A stretch of DNA of 5,519 nucleotides, from assembly GCA_016933095.1 (NCBI GenBank), contig JAFGBP010000009.1:1-5519 (forward strand), written 5' to 3'. The translations under genes were made by a program, and so were the position numbers. The DNA comes from Candidatus Woesearchaeota archaeon. GTDB lineage: Archaea > Nanobdellota > Nanobdellia > Woesearchaeales > SM23-78. Of this stretch, positions 1 through 5,444 are shown piece after piece (the first letter of the stretch is position 1; every line of letters starts with the position of its first letter). A model generated the notes under the pieces. That model made no database searches, had not been told where the DNA came from, and saw only the letters and a program-made list of their open reading frames with translations.

Positions 1-140
1 AGGATGTGCCTGATAGTAGGTAAAGCAGCTATAAGTCTGCTATCGTCCTTGATGTCCCCCTCATCATCGAGAGGCACGTTGAAATCAACTCTTAAAAGAA
101 CCCGCTTATCCTCTAGCTCAATATCTTCTACGCTCCTCAT
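1..140 (-). CDS. pgk: Phosphoglycerate kinase, N-terminal part (runs off the window edge)
   Basis: Phosphoglycerate kinase is a cytosolic enzyme that interconverts 1,3-bisphosphoglycerate plus ADP and 3-phosphoglycerate plus ATP, the step after GAPDH in glycolysis. Only the first 46 codons are present; the gene continues past position 1. The family's N-terminal signature is clear: VLLRVDFNVPL at residues 14-24, followed by DDSRLIAALPTI at 32-43. Asp19, Asn21 and Arg35 match the residues that bind 3-phosphoglycerate in known PGKs. The ATG at 138-140 is chosen because a TTTTTAAA box is centred about 29 bp upstream, which predicts a leaderless or nearly leaderless mRNA, and no Shine-Dalgarno motif precedes it. 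The gap gene for the preceding step lies upstream on the same strand, separated by an mgtC-like gene. Family assignment is strong; completeness cannot be judged. Confidence 0.93.
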   Translation of the reverse strand, partial: MRSVEDIELEDKRVLLRVDFNVPLDDEGDIKDDSRLIAALPTIRHI

Positions 141-162
141 CTCAACGCGTGTGACCGAAGAG

Positions 163-175
163 AACTTTAAAAACT
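163..175 (-). promoter_or_regulatory. TATA box of pgk, possibly bidirectional
   Basis: On the minus strand TTTTTAAA (166-173) is centred about 29 bp before the pgk ATG, the spacing expected for an archaeal promoter with transcription starting at or just before the start codon. The core TTTAAA is self-complementary, so the same box could also drive plus-strand transcription starting near 195, where a candidate structured RNA begins. The placement is seen; the activity is inferred. Confidence 0.6.
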
Positions 176-179
176 TTTG

Positions 180-191
180 GGTTAAGAAGAA
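180..191 (+). repeat. Direct repeat GGTTAAGAAGAA, copy 1
   Basis: This 12-base sequence recurs exactly at 314-325. With the following ten bases the two copies agree at 18 of 22 positions. The pair flanks the candidate structured RNA. The function is unknown. Confidence 0.6.
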
Positions 192-194
192 GGT

Positions 195-303
195 GCTTTG
201 AAAGTCCCCAGTGCGCGGCGCTCACCGCGTGTTAGCAAAAATCATTTGCCGAGTCTAGTGAACTGATTTGGGTTTCTTAAAGGAGCGCCCATGTGCACTT
301 TTT
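195..303 (+). ncRNA. Candidate structured small RNA between pgk and the mgtC-like gene
   Basis: No convincing gene lies between the pgk start and the mgtC-like stop (141-370). The plus strand can fold into a multibranched structure. An outer helix pairs AGTGC (210-214) with GCACT (295-299). A second helix pairs GGCGCTC (217-223) with GAGCGCC (283-289). Inside are two hairpins, GCAAA/TTTGC (235-239/245-249) and CGAGTC/GATTTG (250-255/265-270). The last hairpin uses two G-U wobbles that would be A-C mismatches in a minus-strand transcript, which favours the plus strand. A run of five T (299-303) follows, as expected for an archaeal terminator, and a TATA-like box at 166-173 would start RNA near 195. 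A competing hairpin CGCGG/CCGCG (214-218/225-229) is possible. I recognise no known RNA family here, and no expression evidence is available. Confidence 0.3.
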
Positions 304-313
304 CAACGCCCCC

Positions 314-325
314 GGTTAAGAAGAA
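314..325 (+). repeat. Direct repeat GGTTAAGAAGAA, copy 2
   Basis: Second exact copy of the 12-base repeat at 180-191, 134 bp downstream, just after the T-run of the candidate RNA. It could be a duplication remnant, a protein-binding site or chance. Confidence 0.6.
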
Positions 326-370
326 ACTGCTAAGATCTAAAGACTAGCATCAGAAAAGACCTTGATGAGC

Positions 371-829
371 TTACACCCTATTCTTTATCGGAGCCTTTGT
401 AAGAGGCACCTTGCCCTTATTCTCTCCGATATGCGGAAGCTTCAGGATGACGAAAGCCGATACCGTCGCCAGCACAGCGATTACATAAAAACCAAACCCT
501 ATAGCCACGCCAATAGCTGCAGTCAGCCAAAGAGTAGCAGCCGTGGTTAATCCCTTAACAGAACCTCTATAGTGCATTATGAGGCCAGCGCCGATGAAAC
601 CGACGCCCGTAGCGACGTTCGCGGCGATCCTTGAGGGAGATGCAGGATCGACATATTGTGATATGAGCGTGAAGACCATGGCACCAAAACAGACCAGCGT
701 ATGGGTCCGAACGCCAGCAGCTTCTCCTTTCGAACCCCTCTCAAAACCTATAAGAAATCCAGCTACGAAAGTGAACACGACTCCCGTCAGGAAATACGCG
801 TCTATGATTGTCAATATAGGATCTGCCAC
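371..829 (-). CDS. MgtC/SapB family integral membrane protein
   Basis: This 152-residue protein belongs to the MgtC/SapB family of small inner-membrane proteins. Bacterial members are linked to growth at low magnesium and, in pathogens, to modulation of the F-type ATP synthase; no role is established for archaeal members. Family landmarks are visible in order: a first hydrophobic segment (about 11-29) ending in GFERG, the AAGVRTHTLVCFGA block (37-50), RIAANVATGVGFIGAGLI (67-84), VKGLTTAATLWLTAAIG (91-107) and a last hydrophobic stretch to about 130. The basic tail to 152 carries no C-terminal regulatory domain, as in short family members. The GTG start at 827-829 is fixed by an in-frame TGA immediately before it and by GGGTGA four bases upstream. 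It lies 65 bp downstream of gap on the same strand, so read-through from gap is possible, although it has its own TATA-like box. Confidence 0.88.
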   Translation of the reverse strand: MADPILTIIDAYFLTGVVFTFVAGFLIGFERGSKGEAAGVRTHTLVCFGAMVFTLISQYVDPASPSRIAANVATGVGFIGAGLIMHYRGSVKGLTTAATLWLTAAIGVAIGFGFYVIAVLATVSAFVILKLPHIGENKGKVPLTKAPIKNRV

Positions 830-833
830 TCAC

Positions 834-839
834 TCACCC
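834..839 (-). promoter_or_regulatory. Shine-Dalgarno site deciding the GTG start of the mgtC-like gene
   Basis: GGGTGA on the minus strand, complementary to the usual archaeal 16S rRNA 3' end, sits four bases before the GTG. An in-frame TGA directly precedes the GTG, so no earlier start is possible. Confidence 0.65.
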
Positions 840-861
840 TTTTTATTTATCTTCTTTACTG

Positions 862-874
862 GGATTATAAAAAA
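862..874 (-). promoter_or_regulatory. TATA box of the mgtC-like gene
   Basis: TTTTTTATAATCC on the minus strand lies about 39 bp before the GTG start. It predicts a transcript start near 842 and a leader of about 13 nt that contains the Shine-Dalgarno site. The same T-run could also help end the gap transcript. Confidence 0.5.
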
Positions 875-894
875 CTTTGGATTTAAACTCCTCT

Positions 895-1890
<996 letters not shown>

Positions 1891-1896
1891 CCAGAT

Positions 1897-1903
1897 TCAC
1901 CCC
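1897..1903 (-). promoter_or_regulatory. Shine-Dalgarno site of gap
   Basis: GGGGTGA on the minus strand ends six bases before the gap ATG. It fits the GGTG motif before the neighbouring mgtC-like and small genes and supports the chosen start. Confidence 0.65.
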
Positions 1904-1923
1904 GAAAACTACCTCTTTATGAA

Positions 1924-1937
1924 CATAAAAAAATATC
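1924..1937 (-). promoter_or_regulatory. TATA box of gap
   Basis: GATATTTTTTTATG on the minus strand is centred about 40 bp before the ATG. It predicts a start near 1904 and a leader of about 14 nt holding the Shine-Dalgarno site. The run of seven T lies just after the stop of the upstream small gene, so it may also end that gene's transcript. Confidence 0.55.
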
Positions 1938-1951
1938 AGACGATATCAGAC
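1933..1951 (-). repeat. Tandem GTCTGATAT direct repeat at the gap promoter (possible operator)
   Basis: On the minus strand GTCTGATAT occurs twice (1943-1951 and 1933-1941) separated by one base, a period of exactly 10 bp or about one helical turn. The inner copy touches the gap TATA box, where a regulator or a promoter-element-binding factor would sit. It overlaps the stop codon of the upstream small gene. The repeat is seen; the regulatory role is inferred. Confidence 0.4.
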
Positions 1952-2203
1952 TGTGTTCTTGAAGTTCTCATTCGTCTCCTTCCATATCTCCTCATACGTT
2001 GCGAGCTTGCTTTTTATGAGGATGTTGGTGACAGCCTCAAGCTGCGCCCGCAGAAGAGCCTGCTTGTACATGTTTATCATGAGAAGCTCGTGCAGCTCCT
2101 GCTGCGAGAGGTTCTTTATGTCCTGCTCGAACTTCCTCATCTTGGCCGGAGCGTCTTTCGCCTTTCTGTTGTCAGGGCTCGCCCCAGTCTTCTTTATCGT
2201 CAT
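1946..2203 (-). CDS. Small uncharacterised charged helical protein
   Basis: I do not recognise this 85-residue protein. It begins with a basic, Lys/Ala-rich and probably disordered segment (1-23). The remainder is probably alpha-helical, with MRKFEQDIKNLSQQELHELL (22-41), then a second helix with NMYKQALLRAQLEAVTNILI (44-63) and an acidic end containing YEEIWKETNENF. There are no Cys residues, membrane segments or signal peptide. A cytosolic helical-hairpin or coiled-coil protein is the best structural guess. The ATG at 2201-2203 is preferred, with GGTGAGAGG ending seven bases upstream; an in-frame GTG at 2216-2218 would add five residues. A TATA box at 2257-2267 supports expression. It ends 55 bp before gap on the same strand, close enough for co-transcription, but gap has its own promoter. 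Confidence 0.65.
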   Translation of the reverse strand: MTIKKTGASPDNRKAKDAPAKMRKFEQDIKNLSQQELHELLMINMYKQALLRAQLEAVTNILIKSKLATYEEIWKETNENFKNTV

Positions 2204-2210
2204 CTTGATT

Positions 2211-2219
2211 CCTCTCACC
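2211..2219 (-). promoter_or_regulatory. Shine-Dalgarno site of the small gene
   Basis: GGTGAGAGG on the minus strand lies seven bases before ATG 2201-2203. It overlaps the alternative GTG start at 2216-2218, which is one reason to prefer the ATG. A second GGTGAG farther upstream could serve the GTG, so the start is not certain. Confidence 0.45.
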
Positions 2220-2256
2220 CCCGCTTTCTCACCTGCATTGCATTATGAAGTGCCTT

Positions 2257-2267
2257 GTTTATATAGT
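2257..2267 (-). promoter_or_regulatory. TATA box of the small gene
   Basis: ACTATATAAAC on the minus strand is a good archaeal TATA box. It predicts transcription from about 2236 and a leader of roughly 33 nt to the ATG. Confidence 0.55.
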
Positions 2268-2284
2268 TTTGCAAAATCTTCAAC

Positions 2285-2322
2285 CGCCGCGACATCCCAT
2301 TATTCCTTCCGACCACGCGGCG
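2285..2322. repeat. GC-rich inverted repeat between tfe and the small gene
   Basis: CGCCGCG (2285-2291) and CGCGGCG (2316-2322) are perfect 7-bp complements separated by 24 bases, standing out in AT-rich surroundings. It could be a stem-loop in the 3' region of the tfe transcript, a small RNA or a protein-binding site. The strand cannot be told, since all pairs are Watson-Crick. Confidence 0.4.
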
Positions 2323-2342
2323 TTCTGATTATATGGATGGAA

Positions 2343-2383
2343 TATGAAAGAAAAGAGAAGGAAAAAGAAATTGTAAAAATAGT
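2343..2383 (-). terminator. U-rich terminator of tfe
   Basis: Directly after the tfe stop the minus strand is a pyrimidine tract with several runs of four or five T over about 40 bases. This is the pattern of archaeal intrinsic terminators, which need U-runs and no stable hairpin. Confidence 0.6.
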
Positions 2384-2387
2384 CTGA

Positions 2388-3011
2388 TTATTCGTTGCCT
2401 TCAAGCATCTTGATCTGCTCGGCCAGGAACTCCTTTGTTCTCGTGTTGTCCTGCTCTTGCATGATCTCGCCGCACTCCGGACACTTGAAGTTGAACTCCA
2501 TGCTCTTCTCGAAGGTCATCCTCGTGCAGGCGCCCTTGCAGATGTAGTGCATGTTGCTTGACTCCTTCTCGAGCCTGTCTTTTAGCCTCGCAATCTTGGC
2601 GAGCCTAAGCTTCTCTGAGAGGTATGGCACCATGTGCTCGTTGAAGTCCCAGTAGCAGATGTACCATCCCTTGATCCTGTCCTTCTTCCTGAGGAATGAT
2701 ACGATGTTGAACTCAAGCAGCCTGTAGAGCAGGTTCCTGGTCATGTGGATCTCCATGTCGAGCTCTTCTGCTATGATGAACTCGGAAATCTGCTTCTTTC
2801 CTCTCAAGTAGAAGATGATCGGGATCGCTTCTTCGCCCACGAGCTCTTTTATCACGTGCTCGATGAGCTTCTCGTCGATCTTCATCTTCTTCGAGACGGC
2901 TTTTCCCTGCTCGTCTGTGAAGACGAAGCTCTTATCTACTATCCTGATGTTCCTTTCTATCTGGACGCTCTCGTCCATCATAAATATTCGTCTAGTTTCT
3001 GCGTCTATCAT
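2388..3011 (-). CDS. tfe: Transcription initiation factor TFE (TFIIE alpha homologue)
   Basis: TFE binds RNA polymerase and the preinitiation complex and helps open promoter DNA; it is the archaeal counterpart of the N-terminal half of eukaryal TFIIE alpha. The 207-residue protein shows the expected winged-helix domain (about 45-125), including EEAIPIIFYLRGKKQISEF and the DRIKGWYICYW wing (111-121). A helical linker rich in Lys, Arg and Glu follows (130-150). The zinc ribbon has Cys158, Cys162, Cys177 and Cys180, and a short helical tail ends the protein. Two features are odd. About 44 residues precede the winged helix, more than in textbook archaeal TFE. The first zinc pair is CX3C rather than CX2C. 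The ATG at 3009-3011 fits a TATA box at 3044-3054 giving a leader of about 11 nt; in-frame ATGs at residues 11 and 12 are alternatives. Confidence 0.92.
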   Translation of the reverse strand: MIDAETRRIFMMDESVQIERNIRIVDKSFVFTDEQGKAVSKKMKIDEKLIEHVIKELVGEEAIPIIFYLRGKKQISEFIIAEELDMEIHMTRNLLYRLLEFNIVSFLRKKDRIKGWYICYWDFNEHMVPYLSEKLRLAKIARLKDRLEKESSNMHYICKGACTRMTFEKSMEFNFKCPECGEIMQEQDNTRTKEFLAEQIKMLEGNE

Positions 3012-3043
3012 ATTACCAATCCCCCCGGATATTTTTGTCTTAT

Positions 3044-3054
3044 GATATTTTATG
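3044..3054 (-). promoter_or_regulatory. TATA box of tfe
   Basis: CATAAAATATC on the minus strand is centred about 38 bp before the tfe ATG and predicts a short leader. A second AT-rich element at 3025-3036 is closer to the start and could compete. Confidence 0.45.
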
Positions 3055-3133
3055 ACTTTGATGCTTTTGTTTACTCGTTCTCTATATTACACATTGCAAG
3101 CTTTCAAAATCGTATACTATTTTTTGGAAATGC

Positions 3134-3144
3134 CCTTTATAAAG
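3134..3144 (+). promoter_or_regulatory. Strong TATA-like box upstream of the candidate RNA
   Basis: CCTTTATAAAG contains the perfect palindrome CTTTATAAAG, close to the archaeal TATA consensus. No start codon of a credible gene lies at the right distance on either strand. On the plus strand it would start RNA at about 3162-3166, where the outer helix of the candidate structured RNA begins. Confidence 0.45.
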
Positions 3145-3161
3145 ATTTCGGTCGCTATATA

Positions 3162-3255
3162 CGGGATGTGTATACTGGCAAGAAGTGACAATCCAGACAA
3201 ACCATAAACAAAGCATGCTGTGATTCTGGAAGGCGCGTGTACCAAAGCCATCCCG
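3162..3255 (+). ncRNA. Candidate structured small RNA upstream of proS
   Basis: The stretch between the tfe and proS starts (3012-3307) has no credible gene but can form a long-range fold. CGGGATG (3162-3168) pairs perfectly with CATCCCG (3249-3255). GTATAC (3170-3175) pairs with GTGTAC (3237-3242) using one wobble. TCCAGA (3192-3197) pairs with TCTGGA (3225-3230). The three helices are nested, giving a closed, rod-like RNA of about 94 nt. The T-G wobble would be an A-C mismatch on the minus strand, which favours plus. A strong TATA-like box sits about 26 bp before the outer helix. No T-run follows, so the 3' end is undefined. A minus-strand RNA driven from the self-complementary TTTAAA of the proS promoter cannot be excluded. 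It matches no RNA family I know. Confidence 0.33.
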
Positions 3256-3275
3256 GCTGAAGACCATTCCGCAAC

Positions 3276-3285
3276 CTTTAAATAG
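3276..3285 (+). promoter_or_regulatory. TATA box of proS
   Basis: CTTTAAATAG is centred about 27 bp before the proS ATG at 3308, so the mRNA should begin at or within a few bases of the start codon. No Shine-Dalgarno motif is present, consistent with leaderless initiation. Confidence 0.65.
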
Positions 3286-3307
3286 CCTCTCTGCGTCCAT
3301 AAGGACC

Positions 3308-4825
3308 ATGCATCACAAGGAAAAACCAGCTGAAACAGCCCCGAAAGAGGCTCCGGGGAAGAAAGACACCCGCGGAAGCGCCTCAGATATGGGCATCACC
3401 GTCAAGAAGGCAGACGACTTCTCAGAATGGTACACCCAAGTCATCAAGAAGGCAGACCTGATAGACTACGGCATCGTCTCCGGCTGCATGGTGATAAAGC
3501 CATACGGCTACGCCATCTGGGAGCGCATACAGGCGTTCCTCGACTCAGAATTCAAGAAGCTGGGCGTCAAGAACGCGTACTTTCCGATGCTCATACCAGA
3601 GTCCCTGCTGAAGAAAGAACAGGAGCACGTCGAAGGGTTCACTCCTGAAGTGGCCTGGGTCACGCACGCCGGCGAGAGCAAGCTGGACGAGCGGCTTGCC
3701 ATAAGGCCTACGAGCGAGACCATCATGTACGATTCTTATGCCAAGTGGATAAGGTCTCATCGCGACCTCCCATTGAAGATCAACCAGTGGTGCAACATCA
3801 TAAGATGGGAGTTCAAGCACCCGATGCCATTCCTGAGGACGAGGGAGTTCCTGTGGCAGGAAGGCCACACTGTTTTTGCCTCAAGAAAAGAGGCAGAGGA
3901 GGAAGTCCTGGATATCTTGGACCTATACGCTCGCGCCTTCGAGGAGATGTACGCTGTCCCTGTGCTCAAGGGCACGAAGTCCGAGACAGAGAAGTTTGCA
4001 GGCGCAGTGTATACGACTAGCGTCGAGACCTTCATGCCGAACGGCAAGGCGATCCAAGGGGCCACGAGCCACTTCTTGGGCCAGAACTTCTCAAAAGCCT
4101 TCGACATATCATTCATCAACCAAGATGAAAAGCGAGACTTCGGCTGGCAGAACTCCTGGGGATTCACCACTAGGTCAGTCGGCATCATGATAGCGATGCA
4201 CGGTGATGACAAAGGGCTTGTCCTGCCTCCAAGGATTGCTCCGACCCAAGTTGTCGTCGTTCCAATCCTATTCAGCAAGAATCCTGAGGCTTCAGAGAAA
4301 GTGCTCTCGCTTGCGAGGGACGTCTATTCAGACCTGCAGAAGGCCGGCATCCGCGTAGAGCTTGATGACGACGCTGAGAAGAGCCCTGGCTTCAAGTTCA
4401 ACTCATGGGAGCTGAAAGGAGTTCCGTTGAGGATAGAGATTGGCCCTAAGGACGTGGAGAAGGAATCAGTCGTATTCGCAAGGCGAGATACTGGAACCAA
4501 GGAATCGGTCCCTGTGACAAAGGCCCCTGCAAAAGTAGGTGAGCTGTTGGGCGCCATCCAGAAAGCCTTGTTTGAGAAGGCTAAGAGGTTCCTGCAGTCT
4601 AAGGTTGTTGAGGCAAAAGATATGTATGCCGTCGAGAAAGTCATAAAAGACGGAGGCATCGCTCTCTGTTCCTGGTGCGGCTCATTGGAGTGCGAGGAGA
4701 AGGCCAAAGACGCGACTGGCGCCAAGAGCCTAAACATCCCGTTCGACAAGCACGCCCCGAAAGACCCCTGCTTTGCATGCAAGAAGGAGTCTAAGCATAG
4801 GATACACTTCGCAAAGAGCTACTAG
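3308..4825 (+). CDS. proS: Prolyl-tRNA synthetase, archaeal/eukaryal type
   Basis: ProRS is a cytosolic class IIa, dimeric enzyme that activates proline with ATP and charges tRNA-Pro. The 505 residues show a catalytic domain with WYTQVIKKADLIDYG (41-55), the GYAIWERIQ motif 1 region (67-75), RPTSET (133-138), motif 2 RWEFKHPMPFLRTREF (166-181) and motif 3 in GLVLPPRIAPTQ (303-314). The anticodon-binding domain follows (about 315-420). The C-terminal zinc-binding-like domain has Cys454, Cys457, Cys462, Cys488 and Cys491 and ends in Tyr505, as in archaeal/eukaryal ProRS. There is no inserted editing domain of the bacterial type. The first 27 residues are a Lys/Glu/Pro/Ala-rich tail before MGITVKKADDFSEWY, where many homologues begin. 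The TATA spacing supports the ATG at 3308 rather than the internal ATG at 3389. It is a single gene, divergent from tfe. Confidence 0.97.
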   Translation: MHHKEKPAETAPKEAPGKKDTRGSASDMGITVKKADDFSEWYTQVIKKADLIDYGIVSGCMVIKPYGYAIWERIQAFLDSEFKKLGVKNAYFPMLIPESLLKKEQEHVEGFTPEVAWVTHAGESKLDERLAIRPTSETIMYDSYAKWIRSHRDLPLKINQWCNIIRWEFKHPMPFLRTREFLWQEGHTVFASRKEAEEEVLDILDLYARAFEEMYAVPVLKGTKSETEKFAGAVYTTSVETFMPNGKAIQGATSHFLGQNFSKAFDISFINQDEKRDFGWQNSWGFTTRSVGIMIAMHGDDKGLVLPPRIAPTQVVVVPILFSKNPEASEKVLSLARDVYSDLQKAGIRVELDDDAEKSPGFKFNSWELKGVPLRIEIGPKDVEKESVVFARRDTGTKESVPVTKAPAKVGELLGAIQKALFEKAKRFLQSKVVEAKDMYAVEKVIKDGGIALCSWCGSLECEEKAKDATGAKSLNIPFDKHAPKDPCFACKKESKHRIHFAKSY

Positions 4826-4840
4826 AAAGATCTGCTGGAT

Positions 4841-4867
4841 TTATATTTTTCTATCCCTTCTTTTTTT
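4841..4867 (+). terminator. U-rich terminator of proS
   Basis: Shortly after the proS stop the plus strand has a run of five T (4846-4850) and a run of seven T (4861-4867), typical of archaeal termination. It abuts the stop codon of the convergent gene on the minus strand. Confidence 0.65.
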
Positions 4868-5257
4868 CTATTCTCTCGGAATCGGAGGGTTAGGCGGGCT
4901 TAATCTAATGCCATTCCTTTGTATCTCCTTGACGATCTTGTCAAGAGAGATTTCTGTCTCGTACTCTCTCCTAGGCTTCAATGGCTCGGCAGGAGACTCT
5001 GCTTTGGCCTCTTCCAGATAGAAGATTTCCTTTGTGAAAGCCCCATCCTTCTCCCTGGCAAGACCCTTATAGTGTGCTTCATATCCTGTCTGCTTCATAT
5101 AAATCAGCGCAATCCGTCTCACGCCCGTCACCATTGATCCTTCGTTGTATCCCCTCCATCCGTTGCCGCGGATTATGGTGTTCTGGTCTGACTCGAAGAG
5201 CAGGCTACACGCGTGCTGCAGGTCTCTGACTTCAGATGGCTTGGTCGTTTGATTCAT
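4868..5257 (-). CDS. Uncharacterised 129-residue protein, leaderless
   Basis: I do not recognise this protein. Residues 8-81 look like a small mixed alpha/beta domain: a helix at SEVRDLQHACSLLFES (8-23), a Gly-rich turn NGWRGYNEG (32-40), a strand VRRIALIYMK (46-55), then YEAHYKGLAREKDGAFTKEIFYLEE (59-83). A Pro/Glu-rich linker (84-96) leads to a short helix SLDKIVKEIQRNG (104-116) and a proline-rich end PPNPPIPRE. It has one Cys, no membrane segment and no signal peptide. The ATG at 5255-5257 is supported by a TATA box at 5282-5291, about 30 bp upstream, predicting a leaderless mRNA. It is convergent with proS and lies downstream of a tRNA. A hypothetical but probably real gene. Confidence 0.68.
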   Translation of the reverse strand: MNQTTKPSEVRDLQHACSLLFESDQNTIIRGNGWRGYNEGSMVTGVRRIALIYMKQTGYEAHYKGLAREKDGAFTKEIFYLEEAKAESPAEPLKPRREYETEISLDKIVKEIQRNGIRLSPPNPPIPRE

Positions 5258-5281
5258 CTTTCGGTTGGAAGGGAAGGCTGA

Positions 5282-5291
5282 CTTTTAAATC
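5282..5291 (-). promoter_or_regulatory. TATA box of the 129-residue gene
   Basis: GATTTAAAAG on the minus strand is centred about 30 bp before the ATG. It separates the tRNA transcription unit from this gene and implies independent, leaderless expression. Confidence 0.55.
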
Positions 5292-5296
5292 TATTT

Positions 5297-5328
5297 GAGA
5301 AAGAGAGAATGAGAGTGAAAGAGAGAAA
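5297..5328 (-). terminator. Pyrimidine tract, probable end of the tRNA transcript
   Basis: The minus strand here is an almost pure C/T tract of about 32 bases with TTTC and TCTC repeats, directly after the last tRNA 3'-end repeat. U-rich tracts like this end archaeal transcripts; long T-runs are lacking, so this is a moderate call. Confidence 0.4.
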
Positions 5329-5444
5329 TGGCGTCGAGGATAGTAGAAACCTTTCAGGTTTCTTAGCCCTCGAGCCCCTTTCAGTGGCGTCGAGGACAGT
5401 AGAAACGAAGTTTCTGGCTCCTCGGCTCATTGAACTTCGTTCAA
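5329..5444 (-). repeat. Two tandem units ending in copies of the tRNA 3' end, with nested hairpins
   Basis: After the tRNA come a unit of 60 bases (5385-5444) and one of 56 (5329-5384). Each ends in TCCTCGACGCCA, identical to the last 12 bases of the tRNA including the discriminator A (copies at 5445-5456, 5385-5396 and 5329-5340). The last 22 bases of the two units (5385-5406 and 5329-5350) agree at 21 of 22 positions. The second unit agrees with the tRNA T-arm and acceptor strand at 18 of 22. Each unit also folds the same way: CGAGG pairs with the CCTCG of the repeat, enclosing an inner hairpin of AGAAAC with GTTTCT (6 bp with a TTC loop, or 8 bp with a GAA loop). The first unit opens with a third hairpin, ATTGAAC-GAA-GTTCAAT (5429-5445), whose first base is the tRNA's discriminator. 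Confidence 0.85.

Noticed and set aside
4..201. Plus-strand open frame of 65 codons over the pgk 5' end
   Set aside because: Low-complexity Ser/Leu/Thr sequence opposite the clear PGK N-terminus.
291..347. 18-codon plus-strand open frame after an AGGAG-like motif
   Set aside because: Too short to support, and the AGGAG bases are part of a helix of the candidate RNA.
2745..3188. Plus-strand open frame of 147 codons opposite tfe
   Set aside because: Most of it is antisense to the winged-helix domain of tfe, its tail runs into the candidate RNA, and it has no recognisable domain.
3162..3255. C/D or H/ACA guide RNA identity for the candidate RNA
   Set aside because: No proper paired C and D boxes, no clear kink-turn with tandem G-A pairs and no ACA at the expected place on the plus strand.
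3082..3309. Minus-strand open frame of 75 codons between tfe and proS
   Set aside because: It starts at the proS start, has an erratic composition (many Cys, Trp, His) and no Shine-Dalgarno site, and conflicts with the structured-RNA reading.
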